From: Desulfocurvus sp.
Lineage (GTDB): Bacteria; Desulfobacterota; Desulfovibrionia; Desulfovibrionales; Desulfovibrionaceae
Direction of reading: 5' to 3'
Length of the DNA: 19,411 nucleotides
NCBI RefSeq assembly: GCF_023230885.1
Contig: NZ_JALNWM010000040.1
Location: 1-19,411, forward strand
A program made the position numbers and the translations under genes. Below the pieces are notes generated by a model, which was given only the letters and a program-made list of their open reading frames with translations, made no database searches and was not told where the DNA came from. Of the stretch, positions 1 to 7,444 are shown piece by piece (positions within the stretch are counted from its first letter, which is position 1; every line of letters starts with the position of its first letter).

Positions 1-925
1 CCTCCACCACCTCCTTCAGGTCGTCGATGTCGTAGAGGTAGACGTTGTCCAGGGCGTTGACATCGTGGTCGATGTCGCGCGGCACGGCGATGTCGATGAA
101 GAACATGGGCCGGTTGCGCCGCGCGCGCAGCACGGGCTTCACGTCGCGCGCGCGGATCACGGCCTCGGTGGCGCCGGTGGAGGAGATGACGATATCCACC
201 TCGGGCAGCCTGGAGGTCAGCTCCTCGAAGGGGACGGCGCGGCCCTTGAAGCGCCCGGCCAGCTCCTTGGCGCGCGAGAGGGTGCGGTTGGCCACCAGCA
301 CCTCGCGGATGCCCGCGTTGACCAGGTGGGCGGCGGCCAGCTCGGCCATTTCCCCGGCGCCCACGAGCATGGCCCGGTTGGTGCTCATATCGCCGAAGAT
401 TTTCTTGGCCAGCTCCACGGCGGCGTAGCTGATGGACACGGCACTGGAGGCGATGGCCGTCTCGGTGCGCACGCGCTTGGCCACGGAGAACGCCTTGTGC
501 AGCAGGCGGTTCAGGATGACCTTGGACGACCCGTGGTCCACGCTGGCGCGGTAGGCGTCCTTGATCTGGCCCAGGATCTGCGGCTCGCCCATGACCATGG
601 AGTCCAGGCTGGAGGCCACGGTGAACAGGTGGCGCACGGCGTCGAGGCCCTGGTGGGCGTAGACGTGCGGGCCGAGCACGCCGACGCTGCCGCCGCATGT
701 TTCGGCCCAGAAAGACAGGATGGCCTCGGGCTGCACCGACGCATCGGCCACGGCCAGGATCTCCACCCGGTTGCAGGTGGACAGGGTCACGGCCTCGGTG
801 ACCGGCCCCTCGGGGCGGACCAGCCCCAGGCGGCAGGGGTCGCACTCGGCCAGGGCGTAGGCCTCGCGGATTTCCACTCCCGCGGTGCGGTGGTTCAGGC
901 CGACAAGGATTATTTTTTGCTTCAT
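1..925 (-). CDS. hemA: Glutamyl-tRNA reductase, C-terminus cut by left edge
   Basis: HemA reduces the glutamyl group on tRNA-Glu with NADPH to glutamate-1-semialdehyde, the first committed step of 5-aminolevulinate synthesis. About 308 residues are present. They include the N-terminal NHRTAGVEIRE motif, STCNRVE at residues 49-55 with the catalytic Cys51, MVMGEPQILGQIK near 110-122, and the NADP-binding loop LVGAGEMAELA further on. The family is usually about 420-450 residues, so the C-terminal dimerisation helices lie outside the window. The start is the ATG at 925, ten bases after the stop of the upstream membrane-protein gene. No strong Shine-Dalgarno sequence is visible, which suggests coupled translation. 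It is the last visible gene of a minus-strand operon with precorrin-2 dehydrogenase and a HemX-like protein. Identification is secure. Confidence 0.97.
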   Translation of the reverse strand, partial: MKQKIILVGLNHRTAGVEIREAYALAECDPCRLGLVRPEGPVTEAVTLSTCNRVEILAVADASVQPEAILSFWAETCGGSVGVLGPHVYAHQGLDAVRHLFTVASSLDSMVMGEPQILGQIKDAYRASVDHGSSKVILNRLLHKAFSVAKRVRTETAIASSAVSISYAAVELAKKIFGDMSTNRAMLVGAGEMAELAAAHLVNAGIREVLVANRTLSRAKELAGRFKGRAVPFEELTSRLPEVDIVISSTGATEAVIRARDVKPVLRARRNRPMFFIDIAVPRDIDHDVNALDNVYLYDIDDLKEVVE

Positions 926-935
926 GGCGCCGGTA

Positions 936-1763
936 TTATTGGAAGTTGTGGTGCGAGGGGACCAGGAAGTTGACCAGGACCAGGGAAAGCATGGACAGGG
1001 CGAAGACCAGCATGCCCAGGGTGGCGGCCTTGCGGCCGCGCCAGCCCAGGCTCAGGCGCTGGTGGAACAGGTAGGCGTAGAGCACCCAGATGCACAGGGA
1101 GGTGATTTCCTTGGGATCCCAGGTGATGAGCCTGCCCCAGGTGTAGCGGCCCCAGATGAAGCCGGAGAGCAGGCCCAGGGAATAGAGCGGAAAGCCCCAG
1201 ATCACGGCCCATTTATTGGCCAGGTCCAGGGTGTTCAGGCTGGGCAGGTCCTTGCGGAAGCCGGTGAGCTTCTCCTTGGTCTTGATCTTGCGTTCCATGT
1301 GCAGGAACAGCGCCCCGGCGGCGAAGGCCATGGCCAGCAGCGTCAGGCTGCACAGCAGCGCGCCGATGTGCAGGGTGAAGAACAGCCCGGCGAAGTGCTC
1401 GGGCATGGTCACGGCCTTGCCCGCCGGGATGGTGATGGACGACAGGTAGAGCACCAGGGCCAGGGGCGAGGCGCCCAGGGCCAGGAAATCGAGCTTGCGG
1501 GCGCGCCAGATGGCGAAATAGACCACCAGCAGCAGCCAGGCCATGAGGCTGTAGTACAGCCCGCCCTGGCGGAAGGCGGCGTGGCCCCCGGCGGCGAAGA
1601 GCAGGGCGATTTCCAGGGTGTGCAGCACAAGCCCGCCCGCAGCGCACAGGGAGCCCACGCGCTTGAGCAGGGGCCGCTGGCCGAGCATCCCGGCGGGGAA
1701 GAGCAGGGCCCCGGCGAAATATAGCGTCACCACGACTATTTCCAGCAGGCTAGCATAGTCCAT
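936..1763 (-). CDS. HemX/CcsA-like cytochrome c assembly family membrane protein
   Basis: This is a polytopic membrane protein of 275 residues with about eight hydrophobic segments, of the cytochrome c assembly (CcsA/CcmC/HemX) superfamily. The diagnostic region is WGRLITWDPKE at residues 209-219, a variant of the Trp-rich haem-handling loop. Candidate haem-ligand histidines are His49, His132 and His234. The ATG at 1763 was chosen because it follows directly on the upstream gene, overlapping it by 14 bases, and places a hydrophobic segment right after the N-terminus. A longer in-frame reading to about 1919 would run through the body of the upstream gene. Lying immediately before hemA resembles the hemX-hemA pairing known in Bacillus, where HemX affects HemA abundance. 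Cytochrome c biogenesis (CcsA/ResC) is the alternative; no ResB/Ccs1 partner is in the window. Confidence 0.85.
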   Translation of the reverse strand: MDYASLLEIVVVTLYFAGALLFPAGMLGQRPLLKRVGSLCAAGGLVLHTLEIALLFAAGGHAAFRQGGLYYSLMAWLLLVVYFAIWRARKLDFLALGASPLALVLYLSSITIPAGKAVTMPEHFAGLFFTLHIGALLCSLTLLAMAFAAGALFLHMERKIKTKEKLTGFRKDLPSLNTLDLANKWAVIWGFPLYSLGLLSGFIWGRYTWGRLITWDPKEITSLCIWVLYAYLFHQRLSLGWRGRKAATLGMLVFALSMLSLVLVNFLVPSHHNFQ

Positions 1764-2427
1764 CGAGCAGTTCTCCGATCTTGGGGACCAGGGGGCCGGG
1801 CAGCAGCTCCGCGAGCAGGGCGGCGGCCCCGTCGCGGTCGGCGCGGCCCAGGGCCTCCAGCAGCCCGCAGGCCACCAGGGCGCGGAACAGTTCCGTATTG
1901 GCCGGTGTGCCCAGGCCAAGGGCCAGCACCTGGGGCCTCATACGCTCCATGAGGGTCAAAAACAAGCCGTAGGCCGGGCCGAAGTGCCCGCGCATCTCCT
2001 CGCCGATGCGCCGGGCCAGGGCCGGGCTGGCGCCGCCGGTGGAAAAGGCCACGGTCAGCGCGCCGCTCTCCACCGTGGCGGGCACGATGAACGTGCCCAG
2101 CTCCGGGGCGTCGGCCACGTTGACCGGCACGCCGCGTTCCCGGGCCGCCCCGGCCACCTGGGCGTTGACCCCGGGGTCGCCCGTGCAGGCGAAGGCCAGG
2201 GTCCGGCCGTCCAGGTCCCCGGGGGCGAAGGGCCGCCGGGCGAACTCCAGGCCCGGGCGCGCCAGCAGCCCTTGCAGCTCCGGCGAGGGCGGGGCGGTGT
2301 CCAGGGCCAGCACATGGGCGGCCCCGCAGTCCAGCAGGGTGCCGATCTTGCGCAGGCCCACGGCGCCCGCGCCCACCACCAGCGCGCGCAGCCGGGCCGG
2401 ATCCAGGAAAACGGGATAGTGGCGCAT
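1750..2427 (-). CDS. Precorrin-2 dehydrogenase (siroheme synthase N-terminal type)
   Basis: This 225-residue protein matches the SirC/Met8/CysG N-terminal family, which oxidises precorrin-2 to sirohydrochlorin with NAD+. Visible features are the Rossmann loop VVGAGAVGLRK (residues 17-27), VADAPE with the putative catalytic Asp106, and FSTGGASPALARR (residues 128-140), which aligns with the conserved serine segment of CysG. There is no uroporphyrinogen methyltransferase domain, so it is a stand-alone enzyme. It is the first gene of the operon leading to hemA. The ATG at 2427 starts the family-typical N-terminus (RHYPVFLDP) about 32 bases downstream of the predicted transcription start; the longer in-frame extension to 2610 would cross the promoter. 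In Desulfovibrio, precorrin-2 derivatives feed siroheme and the siroheme-dependent haem pathway, so the linkage to hemA makes sense. Ferrochelatase activity cannot be judged from sequence. Confidence 0.9.
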   Translation of the reverse strand: MRHYPVFLDPARLRALVVGAGAVGLRKIGTLLDCGAAHVLALDTAPPSPELQGLLARPGLEFARRPFAPGDLDGRTLAFACTGDPGVNAQVAGAARERGVPVNVADAPELGTFIVPATVESGALTVAFSTGGASPALARRIGEEMRGHFGPAYGLFLTLMERMRPQVLALGLGTPANTELFRALVACGLLEALGRADRDGAAALLAELLPGPLVPKIGELLDGLC

Positions 2428-2465
2428 CGGGCCTTCGTACCAGAAGCTTCCCGCGCAGGCAAAAG

Positions 2466-2493
2466 GATATAAGCCCCCGGGGCACGTTGGCAA
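2466..2493 (-). promoter_or_regulatory. Promoter of the precorrin-2 dehydrogenase-hemA operon
   Basis: Read on the minus strand, TTGCCA (2493-2488, five of six matches to TTGACA) is followed after 16 bases by TATATC (2471-2466, four of six matches to TATAAT). This places transcription start near 2459 and leaves a leader of about 30 bases before the ATG at 2427. It is a sequence-only sigma70-type prediction. Confidence 0.6.
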
Positions 2494-2508
2494 TCGCCGT
2501 CTGTGCCG

Positions 2509-2537
2509 TTGCCTCGCGGGGCGCTTTGGGCTACCTT
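2509..2537 (+). promoter_or_regulatory. Weak candidate promoter for the glycosyltransferase pair
   Basis: TTGCCT and TACCTT are separated by 17 bases, about 40 bases upstream of the chosen start at 2577. Each hexamer matches the consensus poorly. It is listed because it is the best-spaced pair in this short divergent gap and because it fits the shorter start of the downstream gene. Confidence 0.25.
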
Positions 2538-2576
2538 GCCGGGGTTCCTCCCCAATCCGCAACCCCCCGACACGGC

Positions 2577-3887
2577 ATGCAGGAACCCCGCTCGGACCAG
2601 CTTCCGGCACACGGCCGCAAACATCTGGTGGTCCAGCTCGCCCGCTTCGGCGACCTGGTGCAGACCAAGCGCCTGCTGGCCACCCTGGCGGCCCGGCCGG
2701 AGGCCGAGGTCCACCTGGCGGTGGACCGTTCCCTGGCCGGGCTGGCGGCGCTGCTCTTCCCCGGGGTCCGCGTCCACGCCCTGGCGGCCCACGCCCAGGG
2801 GCAGGCCGATCCCGGGCAGGCCCTGGCCGAGAACATGCCCGCCTTCGCCGCCCTGCGCGGAGCCGGGTTCCACGAGGTCTACAACCTCAACTATTCCGGC
2901 CTGAATTTCGCCCTGTCCACCCTGTTCGACCCGGCCATCGTGCGCGGGCACCGCATGGAGAACGGCCAGCGCCTGTCCGGGCCCTGGGCGCGCATGGCCC
3001 TGCGCTGGACGCGCCAGCGCCGCTTCGCGGGGCTGAACCTTGTGGACTACTGGGCCGAGCTGGCCGACGACCCGCTGCCCCCGGGCATGGTCAACCCCGT
3101 GGCCCGGCGCGGGGGGGGCGGGGTGGGGCTGGTGCTGGCCGGGCGCAACGCGCGGCGCTCCCTGCCGCCCCGGACCCTGGCCCTGCTGGCCGGGGCCGTG
3201 GTCCAGGGCACGGGGGCCTCGCGGGTGGTGCTGCTGGGCTCCCGGGCCGAGCGCGCGGCGGCCAAGGAACTGCTGGCCCTCATGCCGCGCGCCCTGCGCG
3301 ACATGACCCGGGACATGGTGGGCGCCACGGATTGGCGCGGGCTGCTGGATGCCCTGGACGGACTGGACGCGCTGCTCACGCCCGACACGGGCACCATGCA
3401 CCTGGCGGCCCACCTGGGCGTGCCGGTCCACGCGTTCTTCCTGTCCTCGGCGTGGTGTTTCGAAACCGGGCCCTACGGCCTTGGGCATCGCGTCTGGCAG
3501 GCGGACATGGACTGCGCCCCCTGCCTGGAGACCTCGCCCTGCCCCATCGGCACGCGCTGCGCCCGGGCCTTCTCCGGGCGCGACCTGCTGCGCCACCTGG
3601 CCGGCAATCCGGCCTTCGAGACCCCGGAGGGGCTCACGGGCTATGTGTCGGCGTTCGACCCCCTGGGGCTGACCTTCCGCGCCGTGCTCGGGCCGGACCC
3701 GGAGGCCGAACGCCGCCGCCAGTTCCGCACGCTCATGGCCGGGGTGCTGGGCCGCCCCATGCCCGGCGTCGTGGACCCGGAGTTGGCAAGGGAATTCCTG
3801 CCCGAGGAAGACTGGATGCTTCCGGGCGCCGCCAAGCCGCATACAACCATGGAGTTCCTGGATTTCCAGGAGAAGGTTCAGGCATGA
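2577..3887 (+). CDS. Glycosyltransferase family 9 (heptosyltransferase-like)
   Basis: This 436-residue protein is related to the ADP-heptose:lipopolysaccharide heptosyltransferases (GT9, GT-B fold). Supporting motifs are the N-terminal VVQLARFGDLVQT (residues 18-30, the ..R.GD.. acceptor-side signature) and PDTGTMHLAAHLGVP (residues 269-283), the nucleotide-sugar-binding signature of the family. A cysteine cluster Cys313-X2-Cys316-X5-Cys322-X5-Cys328 follows, at the position where WaaF-type enzymes carry a CxPC...C...C element. The C-terminal 100 or so residues go beyond the core fold. The ATG at 2577 was chosen because the earlier in-frame ATG at 2487 lies inside the divergent promoter and would add an uncharacteristic leader; no strong Shine-Dalgarno sequence supports either. 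The gene overlaps the next glycosyltransferase by four bases. The donor and acceptor cannot be told from sequence. Confidence 0.85.
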   Translation: MQEPRSDQLPAHGRKHLVVQLARFGDLVQTKRLLATLAARPEAEVHLAVDRSLAGLAALLFPGVRVHALAAHAQGQADPGQALAENMPAFAALRGAGFHEVYNLNYSGLNFALSTLFDPAIVRGHRMENGQRLSGPWARMALRWTRQRRFAGLNLVDYWAELADDPLPPGMVNPVARRGGGGVGLVLAGRNARRSLPPRTLALLAGAVVQGTGASRVVLLGSRAERAAAKELLALMPRALRDMTRDMVGATDWRGLLDALDGLDALLTPDTGTMHLAAHLGVPVHAFFLSSAWCFETGPYGLGHRVWQADMDCAPCLETSPCPIGTRCARAFSGRDLLRHLAGNPAFETPEGLTGYVSAFDPLGLTFRAVLGPDPEAERRRQFRTLMAGVLGRPMPGVVDPELAREFLPEEDWMLPGAAKPHTTMEFLDFQEKVQA

Positions 3888-5212
3888 CTTCGAGAAGCGA
3901 TCTGACGGAAGCCGCACGCTCCGGCACGCCGCAAGGGCCGTTGCGGGTCCTGCTCGTGCCGCCGCTGTACGGCGGCTCCCTGCCCGTGGCCCGCTTCTGC
4001 GGACGGGCCCTGGCGGGCATGGGCCATATGGTGGAGACATTCGAGGCCCCGGATTTTCATGGCGCCTTTTCGGCCCTCAAGGGGCTGCGCGTCACCTCCG
4101 AGCGGCTGACGCACCTGGAGAACGCCTTTTTGGGCGTGATCTCCCAGGCCATCCTGGCCAAGGTGGAAACCTTCGAGCCCGACCTCGTCCTGGCCCTGGC
4201 CCAGGCGCCCCTGGGCGCCCAGGCCCTGCGGCGGCTGCGCCGCGACGGCGTGCCCACGGCCATGTGGTTCGTGGAGGACTGGCGCGTCTTCACCTACTGG
4301 CGGGCCTACGCGCCGCTGTACGATTTCTTCGCCGTGATCCAGGAGGATCCCTTCCTGGGCGAGCTGGCGGCCGCGGGGCAGCCCAACGCCCTCTACCTGC
4401 CCCTGGCGGCGGACCCGCAGTTCCACAGGCCCCTGGACCTGACCCCCGGCGAGCGCCGCACCTGGGGCGCCCAGGTGGGGTTCATGGGCGCGGGCTATCC
4501 CAACCGGCGCGCGGCCTTCCGGCGCCTTGCGCATCACGATTTCAAGATATGGGGCACGGAGTGGGAGGGCGACGCGGCCCTGGCCCGGCGCGTGCAGATG
4601 CGCGGGCGCCGCGTGAGCCCCGAGGAGTGCGTGAAGATCTTCAACGCCACCCTGGTCAACCTGAACCTGCACTCCAGCGTGCAGGCCGACAACCCCGTGC
4701 CCCCGGGGGATTTCGTGAACCCGCGCACCTTCGAGCTGGCCGCCTGCGGGGCGTTCCAGCTGGTGGACCGGCGCGGGCTCATGGACGACCTGTTCTGGTC
4801 CGACGAGCTGGCGACCTTCCAGACCCTGGAGGAGCTCGACGAGCGCATCGCGTATTTCCTGGAGCACCCTGAGGAGCGGCTGGAGTACGCCCGCCGGGGC
4901 CGGGAGCGCGTGCTGGCCGACCACACCTACACCCACCGCATGGCCGCGCTGCTGGCCTTCGTGGCCCAGCGGCGCCCGGGCTGGCCCGCCCCGCGCAAGA
5001 GCGCCCGGGCCCTGGACGGCCTGCCCGAGCCCCTGCGGGCCCAGGTGGTGGAGCTGCTGGATCGTCTGGGGCTTGGGGCCGACACGACCTTCGACGACCT
5101 GGTCTGGGCCGTGCGCCAGCGCCAGGGCGAACTGACCGAGGTGGAAACGGCCGTGCTGTTCCTGGACGAATGGCGCAGACAGTACGGCGCCAAGCCTGCG
5201 GAACCCTCCTGA
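3884..5212 (+). CDS. CgeB-like glycosyltransferase
   Basis: The 442-residue product resembles the CgeB/DUF3880 group of GT-B glycosyltransferases. The N-terminal half starts with LRVLLVPPLYGGSLPVARF (residues 20-38), a first Rossmann strand and loop. MWFVEDWRVFTYW lies in the middle, and the C-terminal half has the donor-site signature NPRTFELAACGAFQL (residues 279-293), followed by an alpha-helical tail. The start is an ATG that overlaps the previous stop (ATGA), preceded by AGGAGAAGG at 3868-3876, so the two genes are almost certainly translated together. No membrane segment or signal peptide is visible, so it acts in the cytoplasm. The pairing suggests successive sugar additions to one acceptor, such as surface polysaccharide or flagellin. 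That role is inference. Confidence 0.8.
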   Translation: MTSRSDLTEAARSGTPQGPLRVLLVPPLYGGSLPVARFCGRALAGMGHMVETFEAPDFHGAFSALKGLRVTSERLTHLENAFLGVISQAILAKVETFEPDLVLALAQAPLGAQALRRLRRDGVPTAMWFVEDWRVFTYWRAYAPLYDFFAVIQEDPFLGELAAAGQPNALYLPLAADPQFHRPLDLTPGERRTWGAQVGFMGAGYPNRRAAFRRLAHHDFKIWGTEWEGDAALARRVQMRGRRVSPEECVKIFNATLVNLNLHSSVQADNPVPPGDFVNPRTFELAACGAFQLVDRRGLMDDLFWSDELATFQTLEELDERIAYFLEHPEERLEYARRGRERVLADHTYTHRMAALLAFVAQRRPGWPAPRKSARALDGLPEPLRAQVVELLDRLGLGADTTFDDLVWAVRQRQGELTEVETAVLFLDEWRRQYGAKPAEPS

Positions 5213-5219
5213 CGATCCC

Positions 5220-5240
5220 GGGCCCGGGGGCTCCGGGCCC
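5220..5240. terminator. GC-rich hairpin between convergent genes
   Basis: The arms GGGCCCGG (5220-5227) and CCGGGCCC (5233-5240) form a perfect 8 bp stem with a 5-base loop, in the 36-base gap between the convergent glycosyltransferase and rarA genes. No T tract follows on either strand, so intrinsic termination is uncertain. Confidence 0.35.
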
Positions 5241-5248
5241 GCCCCGGC

Positions 5249-6592
5249 CTATTCGTCCCCGGCCCCGGGGCCGGGGGACGTCTGTCCGTCCGGACCTTCC
5301 GGCCCGTCCTGGGCGTCGGGTTCCTGCGGGCGCGGCAGGCCCCGCCACCACGCGCTCAGGCGCGGCTCCTGGCCGTTGTCGCGCGGGGTGTAGAAGCCGC
5401 CCGCCACGCCATCGGGCAGGTAGCGCTGCGGCGCCCAGCCGCCGGGATAGTTGTGCGGGTACTTGTAGCCCTGGCCGAAGCCCCACTGCTTTTGCAGCCG
5501 GGTGGAGGCGTTGCGCAGATGCAGCGGCACGGGCCGCATGCCGTTCTCGCGGATTTCGCGCGCGGCCATGTGGTAGGCCATATAGCTGGAATTGCTCTTT
5601 TTCGCCAGGGCGAGATAGGTCACCGTCTCGGCAAGGGGAATGAAGCCCTCGGGCATGCCCACGAACTCCACGGCCTGCTGGCAGGCCACGGCCAGGGGCA
5701 GGGCGCCGGGGTCGGCCAGGCCCACGTCCTCCCCGGCGGAAAGGATCAGCCGCCGGGTGACGAAGCGCGGGTCCTCGCCGCTTTCCAGCAGGCAGGCCAG
5801 GTAGTAGAGCGCCGCGTCGGGGTCGCTGCCGCGGATGGATTTGATGAGCGCCGAGGCCAGCTCGTAGTGCGAGTCGCCGTCGCGGTCGCCGCGCAGGACC
5901 ACGTCGGGCAGCACGGCCTTGAGCCCCTCGGACGAGCGTTCGGCCTCGGGCAGGGCGGCGGTGTATTCCACAAGGTTCAGCAGGGTCCGTGCGTCGCCCT
6001 GGGCGACGGCGGCCAGCACGTCCAGGCTGGCCTCGGGCAGCTCCTGGCCCAGGGCGGCCATGCCCCGGGCGGCGACCTCGCGCAGGTCCTGGCGCGAGAG
6101 GGCCCGCAGCCGGTGCACATGCAGCCGCGAGAGCAGCTGGCGCGTCACCGAGAACGAGGGGTTCTCGGTGGTGGTGGCCAGCAGGGCGATTTCCCCCGAT
6201 TCGAGGATGGGCAGGAAGAAGTCCTGCTGGGCCTTGGAGAAACGGTGCAGCTCGTCGAGGATGAGCACCCGCCGGCCCTTGATGCGCTTGCGCAGTTCGG
6301 CCAGCCCGGCCTCCGGGGCGCTGACGCGCACGAAGGGAAGGCCCGAGAGCCTGGCCAGCAGCAGCGCCAGGGTGGACTTGCCGCAGCCCGGCGGGCCGAA
6401 GAAAAGCTGCGAGGGCAGGCGCGGCCCCCGGGCCATGGCCTCGACCTTGGCCCGGATGTGCCGCTGGCCGATGAATTCGTCCAGGGTCCGGGGTCGGATG
6501 CGGTCGGCCAGGGGCTGGTTCGCGTCGCGGGCCGGGGCGTCCCCGGGGGCGGGGGCGTCTTCGGGGGCGGTTTCGCGCGGGTTCTCAAGCAT
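5249..6592 (-). CDS. rarA: Replication-associated recombination protein A (RarA/MgsA AAA+ ATPase)
   Basis: RarA is a clamp-loader-like AAA+ ATPase that acts at stalled replication forks. The 447-residue product has Walker A GPPGCGKST (residues 66-74), Walker B LILDEL (110-115) followed by HRFSKAQQD, sensor 1 TTENPSF (141-147) and the arginine-finger region LLSRLHVHRL. The family-typical C-terminal segment reads YPHNYPGGWAPQRYLP. An acidic, Pro/Gly-rich tail of about 35 residues follows it, and the first 25 or so residues are also low-complexity. The ATG at 6592 was chosen over the GTG at 6601 because it is preceded by a G-rich stretch and fits the overlap with rsmE: the last 8 bases of rsmE form the start of rarA. 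The two genes form a minus-strand unit. Confidence 0.95.
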   Translation of the reverse strand: MLENPRETAPEDAPAPGDAPARDANQPLADRIRPRTLDEFIGQRHIRAKVEAMARGPRLPSQLFFGPPGCGKSTLALLLARLSGLPFVRVSAPEAGLAELRKRIKGRRVLILDELHRFSKAQQDFFLPILESGEIALLATTTENPSFSVTRQLLSRLHVHRLRALSRQDLREVAARGMAALGQELPEASLDVLAAVAQGDARTLLNLVEYTAALPEAERSSEGLKAVLPDVVLRGDRDGDSHYELASALIKSIRGSDPDAALYYLACLLESGEDPRFVTRRLILSAGEDVGLADPGALPLAVACQQAVEFVGMPEGFIPLAETVTYLALAKKSNSSYMAYHMAAREIRENGMRPVPLHLRNASTRLQKQWGFGQGYKYPHNYPGGWAPQRYLPDGVAGGFYTPRDNGQEPRLSAWWRGLPRPQEPDAQDGPEGPDGQTSPGPGAGDE

Positions 6593-7304
6593 GGGCGCCA
6601 CCCCACCAGAACAGGGTCAGGGCCGCCAGGGCCGCGGTCTCGAAGCGCAGCACCGACGGCCCCAGGCTCACGGCCGCGAACCCCGCCGCCTCCAGGGCGC
6701 TGACCTCGCGGGGGTTCAGGCCGCCTTCGGGGCCCAGCACGCAGAGCACGTCGCCCCGGGCTGCGGTGACATCGGCCGGGCCCAGCAGGCGCGGGCGCCG
6801 CTGGTCCTCCCACAGCAGGTAGCGCCGGGGGACGGCCGCCCCGGCTTCGAGCAGGGCCTCCAGGGAGGGCAGGGTGCGCAGCCCGGGCAGCCAGGGGGAG
6901 CCGCACTGCTTGGCCGCGGCGGCCAGGGCGGCGGCCCAGGTCTCCTTGGGCGCGTCGGGAACCCGGCCCTGGCTGTGGGCCGCCTGCCAGAACCAGACCT
7001 CCCCGGCGCCCAGCTCCACGGCCTTTTCCAGCAGCCAGCCGCGCCGGGCGGACTTGGCCCAGCCCACGGCCAGGATGGTCCGGGCCCGGGGCGCGGGGGC
7101 GGCGTGTTCCTCCAGGAGTTCCAGGGTCAGGGTCCGGCGGTCCACGGCCAGCACGCGGAACAGGCCCGTGCGCCCCGCGCCGTCCAGCCCGCGCAGGGTT
7201 TCGCCCGGGGCCGTGCGCAGCACGCGCCCCAGGTGGTGGGCCTCGGGGCCGTCGAGCACGAAGGGGTCGCGCCAGCGGTGGGGTTCGAGGAGGAAGGTCT
7301 TCAT
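6585..7304 (-). CDS. rsmE: 16S rRNA (uracil(1498)-N(3))-methyltransferase
   Basis: RsmE is a SPOUT-class enzyme that methylates U1498 of 16S rRNA using S-adenosylmethionine. The 239-residue length is normal for the family. The N-terminal PUA-like part carries GPEAHHLGRVLR. The C-terminal trefoil-knot part carries WAKSARRGWLLEKAVELGA, then CVLGPEGGLNPREV and LGPSVLRFETAALAAL, which are the SAM-binding knot motifs. The start at 7304 gives the expected N-terminus MKTFLLEP; only a weak purine-rich sequence precedes it. The gene is followed by rarA with an 8-base overlap, and the gcvT terminator lies upstream. Identification is secure. Confidence 0.93.
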   Translation of the reverse strand: MKTFLLEPHRWRDPFVLDGPEAHHLGRVLRTAPGETLRGLDGAGRTGLFRVLAVDRRTLTLELLEEHAAPAPRARTILAVGWAKSARRGWLLEKAVELGAGEVWFWQAAHSQGRVPDAPKETWAAALAAAAKQCGSPWLPGLRTLPSLEALLEAGAAVPRRYLLWEDQRRPRLLGPADVTAARGDVLCVLGPEGGLNPREVSALEAAGFAAVSLGPSVLRFETAALAALTLFWWGGAHA

Positions 7305-7388
7305 GGCGCTCGTCTTAGCGCGGCCCGGGCCCGGGCGCAACCGTGCCGGACACCGGCCCGCCGCGCCCGGCCCGGGCGCGGCCGGGCG

Positions 7389-7426
7389 AAAAAAAACGCC
7401 CCGGGCCGCGCGGGCGGCCCGGGGCG
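7389..7426 (-). terminator. Intrinsic terminator of gcvT
   Basis: Read on the minus strand, a perfect 11 bp GC stem (arms 7425-7415 and 7408-7398, 6-base loop), extended by one more pair, is followed by a run of eight T (7396-7389). It starts about 20 bases after the gcvT stop. This is a textbook intrinsic terminator separating gcvT from rsmE. Confidence 0.95.
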
Positions 7427-7444
7427 GCTTTGCGCGCGCCGCGG

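Noticed and set aside
2055..4040. A 661-codon minus-strand frame across the glycosyltransferase genes
   Set aside because: It is antisense to the GT9 gene, which has clear family motifs, and its predicted product is low-complexity.
5220..5240. Confident bidirectional terminator between the glycosyltransferase and rarA genes
   Set aside because: The stem is perfect but no T tract follows on either strand, so it is listed only as a low-confidence hairpin.
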